42,501 bases of DNA, from NCBI GenBank assembly GCA_937952135.1, contig CALFYL010000255.1:1-42501 (forward strand), in the 5' to 3' direction. Source of the stretch: an uncultured Planctomycetia bacterium. GTDB lineage: Bacteria > Planctomycetota > UBA1135 > GCA-002686595. The position numbers were made by a program, and so were the translations under genes. Below, piece by piece: positions 38,382 to 42,501 of this stretch. Numbering within the stretch: the first letter of the stretch is position 1; every line of letters starts with the position of its first letter. The notes under the pieces are model-generated. The model saw only the letters and a program-made list of their open reading frames with translations, made no database searches and was not told the DNA's origin.

Positions 38382-41147
38382 TCAAGGCAGCAGCGCGACC
38401 TGGAGCGCGTCCGACATCACGCGCCCCGCTGCGCTCAGCGGATCCCGAACGGCGCACTGGAAGTTCAACGTCGTGCCGAACATGAAGGGCAGCCCCTGGG
38501 CGCCGCTGTGCGACTGCGCCCAGTCCAGCACGTCGATCGAAACCGAGCCGTCGCAAACGCCCGGCGTGCCGTTCGACGGAACGCTGCCGATGCGCTGCAC
38601 GGGCGTGCGCACGCACAGCAGCCCCGCGCCGAACGGAGTCGGCGGGTTCTTCGGACCGTGCAAGCTGTAGAAGGTGCTCGTCTGCCGCTGGCCTTCGATG
38701 TTGGCCGTGGTGACGACGTAGCCGCTCGCGGCGGAGGCGCTCGCGACGCCGGCGGCGCTCATCGTCGGTGTGCATCCGATGGCCGATACGCCCGCGGTGC
38801 AGTAGCGGGTCGTGACGCCCGGAGCGACGGTGAAGACGCGCGCGACGCGCTGGCGTGTCGCTCCGTCGTAGGACGCGAACGCGCCGCCGATCAACAGCCT
38901 TCCGTCGGCCTGCAGCGCCAGCGCGTGGACCGCCGCATCCGCGCCGCTCCCCGGATCGAAGCTCGCATCGAGGCTGCCGTCCGCGTTCAGCCGCGCGATG
39001 TTCCGGCGCGCGACGCCGCCGTAGGCGAGGAAGCTCCCGGCGATCAGAACGTTTCCATCGGGCTGGACGGCGAGAGCTTGGACGAAGCCGTCGGCGCCGC
39101 TCCCCGGATCGAAGCTCGCGTCGAGGCTGCCGTCCGCGTTCAGGCGCGCGATCGAATTTCGCGCCACGCCGTCGCAGGCCGTGAAGCTCCCGCCGATCAG
39201 CGCCTTGCCGTCGGGCTGGAGCGCGATGGCCAGCACCGAATCGTTCGCGCCGGCGCCAGGGTCGAAGCCCGTGGCGAGGCTCCCGTTCGCGTTCACGCGC
39301 GCGATGCGCGGGCGCGCGACGCCGTTGTAGGCGGTGAAGCCTCCCCCGATCAGCGCCTTGCCGTTGGGCTGCAGCGCCACGCTCCACACCGTGTCGCTCG
39401 CCCCGCTCCCCGGACTGAAGCTCAGGTCGAGGCTGCCGTCGGCGTTCACCCGCGCGAGGTTGTTGCGGCCGACGCCGTCGAAGCTCGAGAAGTCGCCGCC
39501 GATCAGCACCTTGCCGTCGGCCTGCGGCGCCAAGCTCCACACCGGACCGTTCGCTCCGCTCCCCGGGTCGAAGCTCACATCGAGGCTCCCGTCCGCGTGC
39601 AGGCGCGCGATCCGCCGGCGTTGCTCGCCGTCGAAGAACTGGAAGTAGCCGCCGATCAGCACCTTGCCGTCCTGTGCAACGGCGATGGCCGTGACCCTGC
39701 CGTCGGCGCCGCCCCCTGGCTCGAACGACGCATCGAGGCTGCCATCGGGCCGCAGACGGGCGATCCTGTTTCGCACGGTGTTGTTGAAGGCGAGGAAATC
39801 GCCGCCGATCAGGATCTTCCCGTCGGGCTGAACGGCCACGGCGTCCACCTTGTCGCTCGCGCCTGCGCCCGGATTGAAGTCCGCATCGACCGCACCGTTC
39901 GCCTCGACTCGCACGACGCCCCTGCGCGGCGCGCCGTCGAACGACTCGAAGTCGCCGCCGATCACCAACGCTCCGTCGGCGCGGAGCACGAGGGCGTGCG
40001 CCGTGGTCGCGACGAAGCCTCCTGCGGCGCCAGTCCCGGGATCGAAGCTCGTGTCGAGCGCGCCGTCGCCGTTCAAGCGCGCGACGCGGCTGCGCGTCAC
40101 GCCAGCGCAGAGTGTGAAGTCCCCGCCCACGAGCACCTTGCCGTCGGGCTGCAGAGCGAACGCCGAAACGCTGCTGTTCGCGCCTGCGCCTGGGTCGTAG
40201 CTCGTGTCGAGGCTCCCGTCCGGATGCAGGCGCGCAGTGCGCCGGCGCACGGCGGAGTCGAACGAAGTGAACAGGCCCCCGAGCAGCACGCGTCCGTCGG
40301 GCGTCAACGCGAGGGCCGCGACGAAGTCGTTGGCCCCGTCCCCCGGGTCGAAGCTCGCGTCGAGGCTTCCGTCGGCGTTCAAGCGCGCAACTCGCCCACG
40401 GGGGGCCCCGTCGAAGAACTGGAACGCGCCGCCGATCAGCACCCGACCGTCGGGCTGCAAGGCGAGCGCGTACACCGCGCCACTTGCGCCGATCGCCGGA
40501 TCGAAGCTCGCGTCGAGGCTGCCATCGGCGTTCAGGCGCGCGACGAACAAGCGCTCGACTCCGGCGTAGGACGTGAAACCGCCGCCGATCAACAGCTTGC
40601 CGTCGGGCTGCACCGCGATGGCGTCCACCGAACCGTTCGCCCCGGCGCCGGGATCGAAACTCGTGTCGAGCTCCCCGTCCGCGTTCACGCGCGCGAGGCG
40701 GCTGCGCGCGACGCCGTCGTAGGACGTGAACTCGCCCGCGACGAGCGCCTTGCCGTCGGGCTGCAGCGCCAGGCGCCAAACGAGCCCGTTCGCGCCGGCG
40801 CCCGGGTCGAAGCTCGCATCGACGCGGCCATCCGCATCCAGGCGCGCGATGCGGTTCGCTTCCGCGCCGTTGAACCGCGTGAAGGCGCCGCCGATCAGCA
40901 GCTTGCCATCCTGAGTTTCCGCGACGGTGTGCACGGGCCCGTTGGCCCCGTCGCCAAACGTTCCGTCGTCGAGCACGTTGAACGTCGGGTCGCCGACACC
41001 CGCCTGGGCTGCGCCCGCCCGCGCGAACGCGAGCAGGCACACGGAAATCAGCAGCGCGAGAAGCGCGGGTCGAGCGAGCGCCGACAGCGCTCCGTCGAGG
41101 GACTCGTGCGCGGACGCGCGCGATGTGGAGTTCATGAAGCTCTGCAT
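38382..41147 (-). CDS. Secreted delta-60 repeat protein (14 repeats)
   Basis: 921 residues with a signal peptide (about 45 residues, ending near ARAGAAQA). Fourteen repeats of about 51-56 residues follow, each with the core LQPDGK-(V/L)LIGG-F-x-(S/A)(F/Y)DG...(I/V)ARLNADGSLDASFDPG(S/A)GA, a delta-60/beta-propeller-type sequence that could form two seven-bladed propellers. The C-terminal 150 residues (RYCTAGVSAIGCT through FQCAVRDPLSAA) with several cysteines resemble a tail I associate with planctomycete extracellular proteins. ATG 41147 has GGGAG 7 nt upstream; an ATG at 41135 is less likely. Probable role: extracellular binding or attachment; no enzyme motif seen. It follows pgk by 410 nt. 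Confidence 0.9.
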   Translation of the reverse strand: MQSFMNSTSRASAHESLDGALSALARPALLALLISVCLLAFARAGAAQAGVGDPTFNVLDDGTFGDGANGPVHTVAETQDGKLLIGGAFTRFNGAEANRIARLDADGRVDASFDPGAGANGLVWRLALQPDGKALVAGEFTSYDGVARSRLARVNADGELDTSFDPGAGANGSVDAIAVQPDGKLLIGGGFTSYAGVERLFVARLNADGSLDASFDPAIGASGAVYALALQPDGRVLIGGAFQFFDGAPRGRVARLNADGSLDASFDPGDGANDFVAALALTPDGRVLLGGLFTSFDSAVRRRTARLHPDGSLDTSYDPGAGANSSVSAFALQPDGKVLVGGDFTLCAGVTRSRVARLNGDGALDTSFDPGTGAAGGFVATTAHALVLRADGALVIGGDFESFDGAPRRGVVRVEANGAVDADFNPGAGASDKVDAVAVQPDGKILIGGDFLAFNNTVRNRIARLRPDGSLDASFEPGGGADGRVTAIAVAQDGKVLIGGYFQFFDGEQRRRIARLHADGSLDVSFDPGSGANGPVWSLAPQADGKVLIGGDFSSFDGVGRNNLARVNADGSLDLSFSPGSGASDTVWSVALQPNGKALIGGGFTAYNGVARPRIARVNANGSLATGFDPGAGANDSVLAIALQPDGKALIGGSFTACDGVARNSIARLNADGSLDASFDPGSGADGFVQALAVQPDGNVLIAGSFLAYGGVARRNIARLNADGSLDASFDPGSGADAAVHALALQADGRLLIGGAFASYDGATRQRVARVFTVAPGVTTRYCTAGVSAIGCTPTMSAAGVASASAASGYVVTTANIEGQRQTSTFYSLHGPKNPPTPFGAGLLCVRTPVQRIGSVPSNGTPGVCDGSVSIDVLDWAQSHSGAQGLPFMFGTTLNFQCAVRDPLSAAGRVMSDALQVALLP

Positions 41148-41296
41148 GGCGAGACTCCCAGAAGCTCGAAGGTGGATCGTCGAATGCGGTACCCCGTTCG
41201 CGACGGACAACGGCTCCGAGCGCGCCCTCTCCATCGCGGACACGGCCACCGAACGGTGGAGCGCACGCGGTGCGGCGTTCGTCCGACGCGCCGAGG

Positions 41297-41325
41297 ATTG
41301 TCGCACCCACCGCGCGCGCGGGCAA
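41297..41325 (-). promoter_or_regulatory. Candidate promoter for the delta-60 gene
   Basis: On the minus strand TTGCCC (41325-41320), a 17-nt spacer and GACAAT (41302-41297), about 150 nt before the gene's ATG. The -35 matches the TTG core and the spacing is ideal, but the boxes are not strong. Confidence 0.32.
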
Positions 41326-41487
41326 CGACGCCTCCCCGGCCCACGCCGCGCCGAGCCTCGCGCCGTGCTGCGCGCTGTCGGACGGAGGCTCTACGTCGGA
41401 CGGGCCCGGAGCGAGCGCTGCATCGGGACGACTCGACGCTTGCCACGGAGCGGAACGCGAGGCCCGCAACGCGCGCCTTCAGCGAAG

Positions 41488-41524
41488 CAGCCCGCGCGGA
41501 ACGATCAGTTCCACGCGGGCTGCG
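41488..41524 (-). terminator. Stem-loop downstream of pgk, possible terminator
   Basis: GCAGCCCGCGCGGAAC (41488-41503), loop GATCA, GTTCC-A-CGCGGGCTGC (41509-41524): about 15 pairs with one mismatch. On the minus strand no T-tract follows (CTTCGCT), so it may rely on Rho or protect the 3' end; on the plus strand it is followed by GTACAAAAGG. Confidence 0.5.
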
Positions 41525-41557
41525 TACAAAAGGAGCGCGGGAAGGGTGGAGCTCGCG

Positions 41558-42501
41558 TCAGACCTTCAGGGCCGCGATGCCCGGAAGCGTCTTGCCCTCG
41601 AGCAGTTCGAGGGACGCGCCGCCGCCCGTGGAGACGTGGCGGACCTTCGCGGTCAGCTTCAACATCTCGAGCGCCGCGACCGAATCGCCGCCGCCGACCA
41701 CGGTGTAGCCCGCGCAGCTCGCCACGGCCTTTCCGACCGCCGCCGTGCCCTTCGCGAAGGCCGGCATCTCGAACACACCCATCGGTCCGTTCCAGACGAG
41801 CGTCTGCGCGCGAGCGATCCGCTCCGCGAACAGCCTCTGGGTCTTGGGTCCGATGTCGAGCGCCATCCAACCGTCGGGGATCGTCTCGACGGTTTTCGTC
41901 GACGCGTCCGCGGCGAAGCGATCGGCCACCACGTGGTCGAGCGGCAACAGCAGCTCGACGTTCTTCGCCTTGGCCTTCGCGAGCGCCTTCTTGACGACGT
42001 CGACGCGGTCGAGCTCGACCAGCGACTTGCCGATCGGCTGACCCAGCACGTGCAGGAAGGTGTACGCCATCCCGCCGCCGATGAGGATCGAGTCGCAGCG
42101 CTCGAGCAGGTTGTCGATGACGAGCAGCTTGTCGGACACCTTGGCGCCGCCGAGGATCGCGACGAGCGGCCGCTTGGGCTGCTCGAGCACGCGCCCGAAG
42201 GCTTCGATCTCCGCTTGCAGCAAGCGTCCCGCCACGGAGGGCAGGAGCTTCGCGACTTCGCTGACCGAGCACTCCGCGCGGTGCGACGTGCCGAAGGCGT
42301 CGTTCACGAACACGTCGCCGAGCTTCGCGTACGCCGCGCTCAGGGCGGGGTCCGCCTTCTGCTCGCCGGCGTTGAAGCGCACGTTCTCCAGCAGCACGAC
42401 GCTGCCCGCCGGCGCCCCGTTCACCGCGGCTTCGACCGCGGCGCCCGTGCTGTCGTCGAGCTTGATGACCTTGCGCTTCAAGAGCTTCTCGAGCCGTTGC
42501 G
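41558..42501 (-). CDS. pgk: Phosphoglycerate kinase, 5' end outside the window
   Basis: The last 314 residues of PGK (about 400 in full), the ATP-forming step of glycolysis. The frame is open to the window edge (QRLEKLLKRKVIKLDDS), so the TTG at 42481 is not the true start. Motifs: VLLENVRFN, FVNDAFGTSHR, LGGAKVSDKL, IGGGMAYTF, VWNGPMGVFE, VVGGGDSVAAL and STGGGASLELL. All family elements in this part are intact. The stop (TGA) is followed by a hairpin at 41488-41524. The gene before it is not in the window; gap is the common partner. Confidence 0.97.
   Translation of the reverse strand, partial: QRLEKLLKRKVIKLDDSTGAAVEAAVNGAPAGSVVLLENVRFNAGEQKADPALSAAYAKLGDVFVNDAFGTSHRAECSVSEVAKLLPSVAGRLLQAEIEAFGRVLEQPKRPLVAILGGAKVSDKLLVIDNLLERCDSILIGGGMAYTFLHVLGQPIGKSLVELDRVDVVKKALAKAKAKNVELLLPLDHVVADRFAADASTKTVETIPDGWMALDIGPKTQRLFAERIARAQTLVWNGPMGVFEMPAFAKGTAAVGKAVASCAGYTVVGGGDSVAALEMLKLTAKVRHVSTGGGASLELLEGKTLPGIAALKV

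Larger units (their letters stand above)
41148..41557. other. 410-nt intergenic region between the delta-60 gene and pgk
   Basis: No gene is supported; the open frames here are GC-driven shadows. It holds the pgk-distal hairpin (41488-41524) and a candidate promoter for the delta-60 gene (41297-41325). Nothing else is recognised. Confidence 0.6.

Noticed and set aside
38900..41000. Regularly spaced similar stretches that could suggest a CRISPR array
   Set aside because: They are in-frame delta-60 protein repeats of about 153 nt with no short conserved direct repeat and unique-spacer pattern, and no cas genes.
37450..41469. A 1339-residue minus-strand open frame covering rpe and the delta-60 region
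   Set aside because: Only its last 233 residues match a family (rpe). The rest is arginine-rich antiphase reading of the delta-60 repeats, caused by high GC content.
1..42501. Anti-phage defence, toxin-antitoxin or prophage modules
   Set aside because: No recognisable nuclease, integrase, toxin pair, phage structural gene or reverse transcriptase was found on either strand.

Overview
The window is very GC-rich and densely coded, with short intergenic gaps and many GTG starts. It has no rRNA, tRNA, CRISPR array, transposase, phage gene or defence system that I can recognise. A large secreted protein of 14 delta-60 repeats ends in a cysteine-containing tail (YCTAG near its start) that I associate with Planctomycetota. 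A second secreted protein joins an SdrD_B-like domain to a CEGRTPGFW motif. With the housekeeping genes, this suggests a chromosomal segment of a large-genome planctomycete; the taxon is an inference of moderate confidence.

Region 1 (1-14.0 kb) is a surface-polysaccharide region. Plus-strand genes are a GT4 glycosyltransferase (5' end outside the window), a NodB-type polysaccharide deacetylase, two related small membrane proteins and an oligosaccharide flippase. A GT-C membrane glycosyltransferase lies on the minus strand. A minus-strand run then reads cysD, cysNC, a membrane sulfatase-fold enzyme, a histidine phosphatase and two related GT2 glycosyltransferases. Sulfate activation beside glycan genes hints at a sulfated glycan, but no sulfotransferase is visible. 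A lipoprotein cytochrome c (14.2 kb) is divergent from cysD.

Region 2 (14.5-25.5 kb) holds a cobalamin uptake operon btuF-btuC-btuD behind a compact cobalamin riboswitch, a secreted protein of unknown function, an OsmC-family protein, a YtcJ-like amidohydrolase lipoprotein divergent from a YdfG-like dehydrogenase, and the asd-lysC operon of aspartate-family amino acid synthesis.

Region 3 (25.7-30.9 kb) is a plus-strand run of two type IV pilin-like minor pilins, a PilX-like protein, a secreted HEAT-repeat protein and a four-S1-domain RNA-binding protein closed by a strong intrinsic terminator. Region 4 (31-42.5 kb, mostly minus) holds the SdrD_B-like secreted protein, panB, a COG2509-type FAD dehydrogenase, a methyltransferase (plus), accD, rpe, the delta-60 repeat protein and pgk (5' end outside the window).

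The most unusual material is non-coding. A palindromic MITE-like element of 166-169 bp occurs twice (4797-4965 and 14525-14690), and its CTAG ends supply the stop codons of both convergent genes at the second copy. A second, unrelated 242-bp structured inverted repeat lies between the convergent dehydrogenase and lysC genes. Several genes also have a TA(G/A)NNT box only 6-21 nt before the start codon with no evident Shine-Dalgarno sequence, which suggests leaderless or very short-leader transcripts.
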